Below are positions 44,401 to 56,450 of a stretch of DNA of 64,000 nucleotides, piece after piece. This DNA is from Isoetes taiwanensis. Its lineage: Eukaryota > Streptophyta > Lycopodiopsida > Isoetales > Isoetaceae. Position numbers and translations under genes: made by a program. The stretch's first letter is position 1; every line of letters starts with the position of its first letter. Below the pieces are notes generated by a model, which made no database searches, was not told the DNA's origin, and worked only from the letters and a program-made list of their open reading frames with translations. The stretch is taken from NCBI GenBank assembly GCA_021234155.1, contig JAJEKV010000003.1:23033569-23097568 (forward strand). Reading direction: 5' to 3'.

Positions 44401-44429
44401 TAGAACCTCCATTTACCTGGCTTCCAATC

Positions 44430-44887
44430 AAGGGGGGTTCACTCAATGGTCACGTATGTACCAACTGAGTGAACTTTTAGGGGTGTTTTATTGCCTTGGT
44501 CGTAGGTATACGGTCGGGAGCTCATACGGGCGGGAAGGAGAGATTCCGTAGATGATTGATTTGGGGAGCTGATCCATTTGACGGAAAAAGGTACAAAGTC
44601 GGAAAGGGATTATATAATTTGGCACAAAAGGTACACAAAAGGTACAAAAGTCGGAAAGGGATTATATAATTTGGCACAAAGGGTCTTCACAAAAGGTATA
44701 AAGTCGGAAAGGGATTATATAATTTGGCACAATCAATCGTAAATCTACGGATAGGGTCTATATTGTATGTTAGTTCGAAAAACCGTATGGTATGGGTTTT
44801 TCTACTCCAAAAAGCCGTATACAGGGGTTTTTCTATGACCCCTCGAACGCAGATGCCATCTGTCCATATATAGAGGTGCACCCCCGG
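44430..44887. mobile_element. MITE with internal triple repeat
   Basis: The insert is flanked by GGCTTCCAATC on both sides (44,419-44,429 and 44,888-44,898); a 9-bp version would fit Mutator-like elements. The ends are G-rich and partly inverse (GGGGGGTTCAC and its counterpart GTGCACCCCC). Inside, GTACAAAGTCGGAAAGGG plus ATTATATAATTTGGCAC occurs three times (44,590, 44,641 and about 44,695). A1 has the empty site at about 27,530. Confidence 0.65.
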
Positions 44888-44958
44888 GGCTTCCAATCCA
44901 TGTGTGTGTAATCACCAAAGTATTTCTTGCAAGGAAGAGCTGTTGAAGGGCATTAATG

Positions 44959-45102
44959 TTTTTTTTTTTTTTTTTTTGAAGGAAAGAAATTTTTGTATTA
45001 ACAGATAGGAAGAATTACAACATATGGCCCCTCATGGACCAGATAGAGATTAAGCACATTGATCCCATACGGATCAAATTTCATATCCGCAACTTCAGTA
45101 CT
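44959..45102 (-). mobile_element. LINE 3'-tail insertion
   Basis: A T-run (poly-A on the minus strand) followed by 125 bp of LINE-type 3' end, flanked by the 13-bp target duplication AAGGGCATTAATG (44,946-44,958 and 45,103-45,115). A1 shows the uninterrupted site near 27,585. Confidence 0.85.
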
Positions 45103-45743
45103 AAGGGCATTAATGTGCCCTAATGGAAATGCGTCAAGAACGCCTACCATCGCCAACACTCTTCCTGTTTCTGGGAAGGCGTAAAGAACTCCAAAACTTT
45201 CAATAACTTTGGAGTCCAGTACTACCTTGCAAGCATCAAAAATTCATGCCTTTTAAGCAGTTCGAATAGTAGCGACCGCAACAAGGTGACCGACAGTTTA
45301 CTTGGAAATAGGCAGTTCGAAGCAATTTTTGGCATATTCTAATCATAATTCAGCATATATTTAGAATATATCAAAAACCCACATTAGGGAGGGTTTGCCC
45401 CTCTAAGGGCAACCCAAAAAGAGGTATTTGGCAAGGGAACAAATGAAAGATTTGCACTGGAATTGCCGAAATCAGAGATAGATTTAAGAGCCAAGACTGA
45501 GATCCTTTAGCAGTTATATACTCAACATGTGTCTATCAAAGTAGTCTTGACAAGTTTTCTTAGAGCAAACATCTGCATATTCACGTGATCCTATTCTTAA
45601 TCCAGTCACAAAAACATTCATAAAGAAAAACTACTTACAACTCTGTATTTGTTTTTAAAATATTTTATAGTATCCAAAGCATTAATTATGTCTTTTGCAA
45701 CCAGGTACTTGGAAGTCATTGATTGACCCTTATTGCCCGGGGC

Positions 45744-46114
45744 AGGTCATACAACTGTAAGCTTTGACAAATATCTTTTGTGTTTGGTGGTTTCACGGAC
45801 AATCGCCAGCTTTTCAATGATTTGCGCTACCTTGACTTAGGTGTGTCTATGCTAATTCTAACCTGTTAAGCTTACAAATCCATTCTCATGTGTATGTTTC
45901 TCCATCATTCTCTTTTAAACATGTTATTATTTTGTAATCGTAGAAACCAAGGTTTGGGTGAGGTTTCAAACCACGGGGATCAAGCCGTCTTCATGTATCT
46001 CTCTTGCTGGAGATTCTGTTGGCCAGAATGGAATTCTCTGCTTCTATGGTGGTTGCAATAAAGAATTGGAAGCATTGGATGACATGTACATTAATATTGC
46101 ATTCATTTTTCAAG
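45744..46114 (+). pseudogene. Kelch-repeat gene fragment, two exons with intron
   Basis: Exon 1 (about 45,744-45,840) reads GHTTVSFDKY and, one frame on, FVFGGFTDNRQLFNDLRYLDL, a standard kelch repeat with its GG pair, ending at a GTGTGT donor. The intron ends TAATCGTAG at 45,943. Exon 2 (45,944-46,114) reads TKVWVRFQTTGIKPSS, then CFYGGCNKELEALDDMY, the next kelch blade, ending at AAG|GTTAGA. Kelch blades form propellers for protein binding. The frameshift in exon 1 and the lack of other exons make this a fragment; kept introns point to DNA-level capture. Confidence 0.75.
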
Positions 46115-47399
46115 GTTAGACTTTTCCAGCACTGTGTTGGAAATCACAGATATTGATAGTTATCAATGAATGTTTTTAATGCTTTTAACAAAATTTGCGT
46201 GTCTAAAGTACAATTAAACTTAATGTTTAGGAGTTTAACATTCTTGAGGCTTCTATTTGTTTTCCCCATACTCCTTGAGCACTGATATTTACACTACATT
46301 TTTTATAATTATTGAATTTGTAATTCTACATGTGCATGTGCGGAAACTGACAAGCAAATTGGCACACTCAACGTGGTTAGCCTATGGTAGCATAAAGATA
46401 AATGCAAATTTTATGATTTAGAAGGTATTACACGAGTATGACCACGACAAATGTTCATGTTGTTGTAAAAGTACCTTTATAAGTAATTCTCTTAATATAT
46501 CTATCTTGCAATGTTTCAGTACTTATCTGTTCAGTTCTATCATGTAATATTTTTCTGGCATTTATTTTTAATATGTGTGATATTTTTAGAATACAAAACG
46601 TTGACATTATTAATTGCTATTCTCAACCTTAACATATGCACTCCTTAGACCACCAAAATGTCTATGAACCTTTATAAATTTTATAAGCTCTTGAAAATTG
46701 TATTCTTATATTGAATGGCTATATGGGATCATTTTTAAACCAAGGCACAAGCATAATAGCTGGCATTGATCTAAGGTCTATGCATTTAAGGGTTTAGAGA
46801 AGTTTGGAGATCCATCATATTATAAATTTTGAAGAATTGAGAGGAAGTAACATGCAACTATGGATGGAAAGACAAGGATACGTATCCCCCACGCCAAGAA
46901 AATCTAGAACTTCCAAAGACAAAAGCAACCCCAAAAGGTCGAGTTTCTAAGTTTTATTTTTATATTAAATACAATGTTTTTAACCTTGGACAATGCTAAA
47001 GGAACTCTCAAATGCATGCACATTCAATGGCTATGAAGAAATACACACATTACTACTACACTAGATATATACTATGAAGTCTCACACAAAAGCACACCCC
47101 AACAAACTACACTGCACTACACTACCCACACACGTCTTCCACACAGATACGCACAGAACATCCAATTGCATATGTGTTGACCACACAATCTTAAAAAAAA
47201 ATCCTAAATTACCACAAGCACCCTAAACTCTATGCATTCTATTATGCCTACTCATTTGATTCCACTTTACGATTTCTAGATGCCTGATATTCGTAAACCC
47301 TTCACATTTGGCACTCATTACATCCATGGACATTTAGTGTTTTTTATTCCACCTACATACCCCATTATGTCTACCCATTCGACATGTCCACGACTAATG
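46115..47399. other. AT-rich Helitron interior
   Basis: No ORF, exon or repeat is supported in this stretch. Short simple runs only (ACACTACAC-type near 47,100). Confidence 0.4.
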
Positions 47400-47428
47400 C
47401 CCGGCATCGCCGGGCACACGTTTCTAGT

Positions 47429-48515
47429 AAGAGTTATTATAAAAGTCTCAACATTGTTTGTGTTCCGGGTTTGCATAAAAATCTTATATCTGTAAGTCAA
47501 TTGGTGGATTTAGGATATGAGATTAGATTTAACAAAAAAGGCTGTAAGGTTTTGCTTGAAGGGGAACTAAAATTCTTTTGCAAAACGTAGGCAATCTATT
47601 TCAGTTTTCAAATAAAGTCTTCAAAAGTATAAATGTGTTGTCAGTGACTAAATCATCAACTTGGCACCATAGGCTGGCTCATACGCATATGAATAACATT
47701 AAATACATGATGAGATGGATTTATTAATGGGGAAGATGATATAGATGGGAAATTCATTTGTCCAGGCTGCATGTTAGGAAAATTGACTAAATTGTCATTT
47801 AGCAGATCAAAGAAAAGGGCCAAGGGTCCCCTCGACCTAGTACATTTAGATCTTTGTGGTCTATTGAATGTGCAAGGAAAAACAGGTAAAAGGTATTATA
47901 TATCTTTTATTGACGATTTTAGTAGAATGGGAAAGTGCTATTTGTTATCTACATTTAAGTTGTACGTACGTGAAATGGAAAGACAGACAGGTTGTAAACT
48001 TAAATGCATTAGAACAGATAGAGGCGGGAAATATCTTTCAAGAAGTTTTAGATCGTTTTGTCTTGAGCATGGAATAAAAAGGCAACTCACATGTAGTCCG
48101 CAACAAAATGGTGTTGCAGAAAGGAAAAATAGAACAGTTTTAGATGCTGTAAGATCAATGATAAAGTTTTGTGCTTACCAAATTACCTCTCGGGAAGAAG
48201 CGGGTCAAAGTCGTGGTTTTTATACAAAATAGGTTGCCATCAAGTAGCTTGAATGGAAATATCGCTGAAGAAATATGGACATGTACTAAAATGACTCGTG
48301 CATATGATTATTTTAAAGCATATGGGTGTTTGACATATGTTCATATTCCAGAAGAAATGAGACTTAAACTAGATGATAGAGCGTAAATAGGTTTTCTAGT
48401 CGGCTATGATGAAGAATCAAAAGGTTATAGAGTCTTCATACCCAAAACAAAGAAAATAATAACGAGTAGGGATGTTGTGTTCGACGAAAAGCAAATTTTA
48501 CAAAGATAGGCATGA
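47429..48515 (+). pseudogene. Copia GAG-pre-integrase and integrase
   Basis: The first block reads VPGLHKNLISVSQLVDLGY (GAG-pre-integrase). After stops, 47,771-48,232 gives the integrase core: VHLDLCGLL and FIDDFSR (first catalytic Asp region), IRTDRGGKYLS (second Asp) and QQNGVAERKNRT (catalytic Glu). A frameshift near 48,180 is followed by AYDYFKAYGCLTYVHIP and GFLVGYDEESKGYRVF, the usual C-terminal domain. Without intact frames it cannot integrate. Confidence 0.85.
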
Positions 48516-48949
48516 AATTCCAAAGATGGCATGAGAAAGTAGAAAACACATTGTGCATGATGGCAATTTAGATATTATCGCTAACTTTGGTTCGATGAAG
48601 AGAATGAAGACAATGTGACAGATAATGAGGATAGTGAGGCGCCACAAGCGTAATCAGCAAGTGCTTTGGCCACGAGACTAGGCAACTAAAAAAAGGAAGA
48701 CAGAGACATAAAAGCTTAAAGATATAGGTATAGACTATGACCCCAAGTGTATGGCAGATATGGCATGTGAAAATGTAGAAGAATTGGGAAACCTCCAGTT
48801 AGGTTTCCATCATTGATGGTCGTGGTTTGAACCCGATACTTCAAATCATTTGAAGAAGCCGCTGGAACTCGTAAAAAAGTGTCGGAATGGCTAAAGGCGA
48901 TGGATTCCTTTAAAGAAACAGTACATATGAGCTAGCGTAATCTCCAACG

Positions 48950-49610
48950 GATAAGAATTTGATTGGAAATAAGTGGATTTATAGAATTAAAACAAATTCG
49001 ATGGGACCAAAAGGTATAAAGCTAGACCTGGTTGCTCGTGGTTTTTCACAAAAGAAAGGAATTGATTATGAAGAGACATACTCCCCAATTGTCAAATTAA
49101 CAAGTATTAGACTTGTGTTAGCTCTAGCAAATGCACTCAAACTTGACATACATCATATGGATGTGAAAACTGCATTTCTAAATGCAAATTTGCGGTGAAG
49201 AGATATATATGAAGCAAGCTCCAGGCTTTGGGGAAGGAAGTAACATGGTTTAGAAATTAAAACGTGCAGTTTATGGTTTAAGACAAGCACCTAGGGAGTG
49301 GTATAAGTGCATAGATAAATATCTGAGGGAGCAAGGATTTGAGAAACGCAACAATGATGGAAATTTGTACATGTTCAAAGATAGGGATAAATTTTGCATT
49401 ATTGCTTTGTACGTAGATGAATTCCTGATAATGGTATCGAATTGCATGAGATGCCTAGATAAATGCAAGCAAATTCTTCAGAAAAGATTTAAAATGACAG
49501 ATCTTGGAGAATTAAAACAGTTCTTGGGAATTGAAATGAGTAGAGATAAGGAAAACAGAATGCTCAGACTTTGTCAGACTCGAAATATTGAAAATATGAT
49601 ATGATAATGA
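48950..49610 (+). pseudogene. Copia RT
   Basis: Blocks: NKWIYRIKTN, LVARGFSQKKGIDYEETYSP, HHMDVKTAFLN (first catalytic Asp), RAVYGLRQAP-like sequence in another frame, and LYVDEFLIMVSN, where the second Asp of the YVDD box is replaced by Glu. The duplicate at 34,840 still reads YVDD but lacks the following Leu-Leu, so the two copies disagree exactly at a GACTTGCTG-like site. Confidence 0.82.
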
Positions 49611-50306
49611 GGTTTGGATTAGAAAATTCAAAACCAGTGAATACACCGCTTGTGGTAGGTTATAAAATATCAGCAAAATTATGTCCAAAAGAAGGAAATG
49701 GAAAATATTCCATACAGGGAGCTCATAGGTTGTCTGCTTTATGTGGCAAACAGTACACGTCCAGATATTGCCTTTGCGGTATTTTGTTAAGCAGATATAA
49801 CAACAATCTAGGCAGAGGACATTGGGTTGCAGCCAAACGAATCTTAAGATACTTAAAAGGCACGAAAAACGATGGAATCACTTTTAACTCTGACAACTTG
49901 GTTTTGTTTGCATATTCTGATGCAGACAAGGTGTGATCTAGATGTTAGAAGATCCACTTCCGGCTATGCTTTAATGCTTGCAGGAGGTCTAATATCATGG
50001 AGGAGTAAAAAACAATCATCTGTTGCTATGTCTTCTGCTGAAGCTGAATACTCAGCCTCTTCGCTAGCAACTAAAGAAATTGTATGGGTGAGAAGACTAT
50101 TAAACGAGATAGGTATATCTCAGTCCAATCCTACAATACTTTTGACAGATAGCCTAAGCTGTATTGCTATAGCAAAGAATCCGGTGCACTACGAAAGAAC
50201 CAAACATATTGAATTACGTGTTCATTTCATAAGAGATCTCATTGCAAAGAATGAATTAATAATGCAATATGTAGAAACATCATATCAAGCAGCGGACTTG
50301 CGATGA
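49611..50306 (+). pseudogene. Copia RNase H
   Basis: Reads AAKRILRYLKGTKNDGI, FAYSDAD, STSGYALMLAGGLISW, SSVAMSSAEAEYSASS, LLTDSLSCIAIAKNPV and RTKHIELRVHFIRDLI, the copia RNase H order with its Asp and Glu residues. One frameshift at about 49,930 splits it. It ends shortly after QAADLR. Confidence 0.82.
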
Positions 50307-53300
50307 CAAGAACGGAAGCTGAAGTTGTTTACACAGATACTTGGCATATCGAAGGAAAAAATATGGCATGAGACGTATCATGCCATATGGGTCTATAATC
50401 GTTTATATGGTATATGGAGTTGAACAAGTATGAAACGTGTATTTAAAAATAAGGTCGGCGGAGATACAGCAATAAAAGGGGACGTTCAAGAAATAGTCAT
50501 CAGGGGCGAAAAGCAGAGAGTTGTGCAGGGAAACAAATGAACATGGTGTCGACTTTATGTGAAGCGAAGCTCTGAATCGGCTGTGGTAGATTGTTTGAAG
50601 TGGTTCTTTGGAGCAAGACATGAGAATCTTTGTTGCTACCGCTCAGAGTATGCTAAGCTTATAAACCTGTCATGCTGTCTATTTGTTGCTCCAGTTTTTT
50701 AACGGAATGCGGAGTGAATTGCGGTGAATCACCTTGCTCTGGCTTTTCTAGCTAGAAAGTTATTTAAGCAAATAATCGCTAATCACCGGTGTGTAGTATA
50801 TCCGCAACCCACAAAGGTTTGAAGTGATATTACATCTATTTGGTTTATTCACACCTTGTTGTCTCTGTTTTCGTCATTTTTGTAGCATCCAAATCACATG
50901 AGAAGAATGCAAATGTTTTCCACAACCCCACAAATAACCTCCAAATAGCAACCAGACTATATTTTCATAGAATATGCTGTGCCATGAAAATATAGGAAGT
51001 GAGGCAGCTTTTGGCTTAAAATGGTCCACGTTTCTGTGATCCATATTTGTCTAAAACTCCATGGCAATCTCAACTATTATTGAACCTCTGAACAAGCAAA
51101 GAGCAGATGGGTCTTACAGATCAAATACACTTCCAAGAATCTTAACATTGGTATCAGTGTTCTTTCCAATAAGTCACTTATCTAAACTAAGATCAAGGAC
51201 AAGAATCCCTTTCTAGGTTCCTTTCTTCCTTCCTTCCTTCCTTCCTTCTTGAACTGCTACTTAAGGAGTTCTAGTAAAGTTTTTTGTTGATCTTGAATCA
51301 CATGTTGTAGATGTTCTCAAAGTGTAAGGCAGTTTGTGCTCTTAATAAGGCAACTTTATGTCAGGCATTAGAAGCCATAATCAAGAACCCTTTGTTAAGT
51401 TTCCTAGCATTCAACGGTGATGATGCCTGCTCAAAGATCCAAGAATTCTCGCTAGTACAAGTTAGTGTTTGTCACACAACATTGAGGACTTTAATCTTCA
51501 ATTGAGAACAACTAGCATGCAAACAAAATCTAGAGGGTTACTCTTTTCTATAGGCGAGGTTTGTAGTGCATCCCTATCGACATCCCCGCAAAGAAGCCTC
51601 TAATATACAATAATGTAGTGGTTAACACGTTGATAGCTGAGCTTAGGGGCAGAATCTCAAAGTTCTTGTTATGCATAACTAACCCGCCAAAGACGTATTT
51701 GCCATTAAGTTCATTGAGACAATTAGATGGATATTCCTTTATGTCATAGCTAGTAACTTGATATTGTCAAAGTGTAAGGCAGTTTGCGCTCTTACATTCA
51801 ATAAGCCATATATGATCGGTGCAGCTCCCATTATTAAGTCTCTAAGCTACTTGCTATAACACACACTCCGCCTTTGATATAACATGGTTGGTTGCAGAGG
51901 CATTGTTAAATGGAGCAGGAAGTGTGGTTAGAAACTGCACTGAGATTTCTTTGTGCCTTAGCTGGTAACTTGATCTTCTCAAGTGTAAAAAGTTTGTGCT
52001 CTTCACACATAAGATGCTAATCTCACTTAATTTCGCGCATTAGAAGCCATGATGAGTGCAGCTCGCAGTGTTAAGTTTCTAACCTACATGCAGAACTGAC
52101 TCCGCCTTTGACATAATATGCTTGGTTTGTAGCAGGAGCATTTGTAAGTGTGGCAAGCAGGCTGTGATTTAGAGTCTACATTTTGATGGTCCATAAGAAT
52201 GCATTGCGCATAGGCATAGTGCTAGAAATATATCAAGTTTGCACATGTAATGATTAGACTAGATCTTTCTATTATCTTCAATACCAACTTTCTGTATACT
52301 AGAAAAGGTATACTACATCTGATAACATAGACATGAAAAGATAAAAAACCAAGTAGTCAAAATTAAAGGAGATGACTGACACGAATTCTTACAAACAAAG
52401 GACATCAAGTGCAAAAAATCTTTATAAATTCTCCACGTATTTACAACCATCGTGAATTGAAAATGCTGTAATGCGAAATGTGGAATGAATGGGAGTCTTA
52501 TAGACCCCGATTCCCAAGTTATCCCCATTTCTTAAAATATCTCCTAAATATATCATATCAGTGATATCAGTGATATATCATATCTCCTAAATATATCATA
52601 TCTGCTGGAGCACAGAGCCAGCGGCCATGGATATACCAGCACAGACGGCCATAGATAGATGGTACTATTTTTCAAAGAAATGGCGTGGAATTTCTTGCCG
52701 AGGAGCATAATGCACAGAGATTTGACTACGGCAGGTTGTAGCTCTTAAATCCGCCAGAAATCCTTGGTAATTTAGGTCCTTTCCTTAAAATTTCAATAAT
52801 GGTTATATCAGAATGCACCTATGGCAGTTGAATTCATACGTAAAAATGGTCGCAAAGCCCGTGAACTATTTTATTTTATAATCGAAAGGGTGCATCTTCA
52901 AACGTGGGACCACCGATGGTGCATCACCAAGATAGGCCGCTTATGCAGAGCCACCATTTCTTGAATTGGTTGGGGGCGATAGGGAATTCCACGTAATATA
53001 TCGGAGACGGTTGGTGTGCCATGAGTGGTGCACCTATGATGTATTCAGTTTGCCTTTGATATGTTCATTGAAGAGGCTACTTTAAATGGAAAGCAAGATT
53101 AAATTTTTGCTTTTGGCATGTACTGTTGAAGGATTGGAGGAATAATAAAGCTCATGACATGATTGCAGACTCACCGTAAATCTGCAAAGATTGCACGGAG
53201 CTAGAAGAATCCTCTATGAAGCCCGAAGACTCCTATGGGCATACATTATGAAGGTGGTATAGGGGAACTCCAAAACAAAAAGGATGATGTAAGCAGTGCA

Positions 53301-56300
53301 GTTTGCTTGTTATTCCAAAGGAAGATATTGATAAAAAGAAGAAGGGAAGAGTAAGACTGATGGAATGAAGAAATTGAGCAAGCCGTCTTTCCAAAGGAAA
53401 CGTGATAAAACAGCTCTGTCTCAGTCAGTCTTTGAAACAGAGAGCTCAATCTATTCAGATCCGGCAGAAGAAAATGATCGGAACCAGTGGAGAAGTTATG
53501 CTAGTTATATGTCCAAGTGAGAGTGTTGGAAGGGCGTGTTCTTGCTGCTGATTCACTGAAATGGCAGGGCCTGGGTGATCGATCTCGCACCAACAGATAC
53601 ATCTTGTCAATACATTTGAGTGTGAATGCAACTGCAATATATTACTTGGCTCCACAAGTAAAATAATGTAATGGTCATTGTGGACATGCGTGCATTTTAT
53701 GTCTTTCATGCCATATGATTTTGGCCTGACATAATGTAAGCATGCCCTTGACACAAGCCTGAGATATAACTGAAATACTTGCCAAGGCATTGGGGATGGG
53801 CCTAATTGGTTCCTCATATTTTTGTGCTTGCCAATCCAATGTTGTGGATGCAGTTCATCATGATGCAATGCAATGCACAGTTTGGATGTTCTTATACACA
53901 ATTTTATGATTTGTATAGAATTGTTTTGGACTGTTGGTGCAAATCAGACTTTTGGGTATTGTATAATTGGATTGTTGATGGCAAATTTACCAGCACCATG
54001 AATCTTTTGGAGACTTTCAGCTTTTGGAGGCTAAAGTGATTGGCTACCTGAAGATCTGATGACGATTTGCTTGAATACTATGTCATTGCTCTGATAATAT
54101 GCAGTGATTGAGCTATAATAGCATGCCAACAATAAAGATGGCTACCTAAAGAGCTAATGATTATCTGCATTTGTACTATGTCATTGCTCTGATGCTATGC
54201 AATGACTCAACTATAATAGCATGCCAGCAATGAAGATGTCGTTGTTAGCACGCTTTCTAGGTATGTTTCTAACCTTCTTGGGCTATGGTTTATATTATAG
54301 GCAGTGCATCTGTTAAGTAGCTCAAACTCTTCCTTAGATTGCAGCTCTGTCATATCCTGTCTTTAAGCTAAATGCCTTCCCTATGGTGTTTAGTAAGATT
54401 TTTCGTTTATTCTTTTTACTTTGCTTTTAAGATACGTTGATGATGCAACACAAGAAGACATGTTCATGATGCAGGGTTGCCTCGAAGAAGAATTGACATT
54501 TCGTCAAAATTGAAATGCTAAGACGTGCTTTTTGTTGTTTTGATCCACTTTGGATGCTCTCTGCGCTTTGGCTTGCGGAGTTGTGCATAGATAAGCACAT
54601 CTACACCTCTATAATTTTTTTTGCAGGGTTGCCTCGAGGAAGAATTGACAGCAGTCAAAATTGAAATGCAAAGCTGTGCAGTGTGCAGTAACCATTGTTT
54701 CTTTGCCGCCCAGTTGAGATGTTCTTAGACCATTTTCTCATCTTGGATTGGATTAGTTGCTGTTGATTAGGTTTTATATTCATATGATGTCAAGACAAGC
54801 TATTTTTGGGCTTTATAGATCATGACCATGATATTTCTATGGTACTTATATGGAACAGGGCTTAGCAAATTCCCCTACAACATATCATCTCTCCAATTCA
54901 AAATGCTCAGAAAGAGCCCTCTAAGATAAGGTGGTAATGACCTTTATGATGGTAGAAATTTGACTATACCCATATCTTAGCAATGTTATTGCATAGGTTA
55001 TGTCTGTATTATTCTCTATGTTGAAGTTGTATACTATCGTTACTGACAGAATTGTGTCTATTATCCAGGGTTATGCAATTACAACAATAACAAAATTATG
55101 TGCTTTTTAAAACGTTGTTGGTAGAAGAGTCAAACTCATTCCAGAGGTATGTGTTTCATTTGATGTCTGATATTTGGTTCCTCCTAATAATAGAAAAGCA
55201 GGTCTTGATGGATTTTGAAGGGACATTAATGGGTGAATAGATTACAGCAATTTTAAAAGCTTTTAATAAAAGCTTTTAATATTGCAATTTGAGGAGATCA
55301 TTCGTGATTTGATTTGTGGTCTAGGTATGTCATGGAACCCTTGAAATCGATTAATCGCCACCGCTCACTAAATTATAACGTCCTCCAATGATGATATACT
55401 GACTGACCACAAGAATGCCATTGTCATTTACACTGCATTCTAGATTCTTTTAGCAACCATTCTCCAGATCCTTGCATACTGGTTGTTTGCAAGGTACCAA
55501 TGGGATTTCTAAAGTAGCATTGCCAGTTCTATATCACATGGTAACTTTGCTTCCATGTTTAGAACAAGCAACAATACTGTAGTTATTACTTATGACATTG
55601 AGCAGGTTGTCGGTAAGGTTCATGCTATTCATGCATTCTGATCAATCAACCAAACTATACTATGTTTTTTTTTTATGATGTTGGGCGGATTGTCGATAAG
55701 GTTACAGATAGGGACCAATGAATTAAACCATGCTTTGTTTCTATGTTTGGGCTCAAAATTCTGTCCATTTAATAGTTGAATTGTTATGACCTTATGGTTG
55801 AAGCCTTCATCATGGAACATCATGGAACAAACACACTTTTGGGAACTAAACGAATTGTTTCTATGTCTTGGCTTGAAATTGTGTCCATTAATAAAATTAA
55901 AAAATGACTTGAATTGTTATGACCTTTGGTTGAAAATTGCCACGAGAGTTTATTCTTAATAGGTGTGACATGGGCAATGAATTTACCAAGGTTTCATCAT
56001 GGAACGCCCTTTTGGAAAGGCTAATTAATTTAATTTACAAAGGTTAGATGACATTGCATCAACTCTCCCATGGGCTGTTTTTTTATCATAGTTAGTGGTC
56101 TACATAATAATGAGTATTCACAATGGCGAAAGTACATACACACCGCCGTAATAAACAATAATCATATGAAGCAACTTACCATTTGTGCGTTTCCACGTGG
56201 TCCAAGGATCTGTCTTATAAAGTTGTATCCTTGATATTTCTTCACCTGCATGACCCAATATAATTTGACATACAATTTCCACTCATTCTCATTTGCAAAA

Positions 56301-56450
56301 GATGGCAAATCCTACAACACTTACTGGAATGTACAATTTATCTTCCTTCAAAATGGGCATGTACCCAGGTGGGGGCTTGTATGACAGGTCTAACAACATG
56401 CATTCACTTCACATCAAACTAGCATATAGGTACATGGACAAGATGGCACC
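50307..56450. other. A3 spacer: no gene recognised
   Basis: Contains copies of the copia 3' flank, the (TTCC)n run (about 51,228-51,249), the diverged tandem repeats and the exon relic near 52,795-52,885. A minus-strand frame around 53,455-53,901 recurs in the other copies without coding features. Confidence 0.45.

Larger units (their letters stand above)
45116..47428 (+). mobile_element. Probable Helitron (5' end not defined)
   Basis: The right end at 47,400-47,428 is a classic Helitron terminus: hairpin GCCCGGC-ATC-GCCGGGC, 8-nt spacer, CTAG, then T. It abuts copia pol sequence, so the element sits inside copia. The interior contains kelch exon fragments with their intron, as expected for gene capture. 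No Rep/helicase frame is seen, and I cannot fix the left end; the first few hundred bases are still A-unit sequence. Confidence 0.5.
34731..49302 (+). repeat. Segmental duplication, copy A2
   Basis: This is a direct repeat of the sequence from 49,303 on, with period 14,572 bp. It starts inside the copia pol gene and returns to the same point at 49,302. Unlike A3 it includes a 0.9-kb segment with an acidic protein gene (38,124-38,756). Confidence 0.85.
47429..50306 (+). mobile_element. Ty1/copia element, degenerate pol (spans A2/A3 boundary)
   Basis: In order: GAG-pre-integrase domain, integrase core, RT, RNase H, all in the plus orientation with stops and frameshifts. The gene is cut on the left by the Helitron end; gag and the 5' LTR are not found. 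Its 3' part from 49,303 is duplicated at 34,731. Confidence 0.85.
49303..56450 (+). repeat. Segmental duplication, copy A3
   Basis: Matches A2 from 34,731 through about 42,770, apart from a deletion of about 0.9 kb (A2 positions 37,860-38,753). It is cut at AGATGGCACC by the chromovirus LTR at 56,451. It contains no gene apart from the copia 3' end. Confidence 0.85.
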
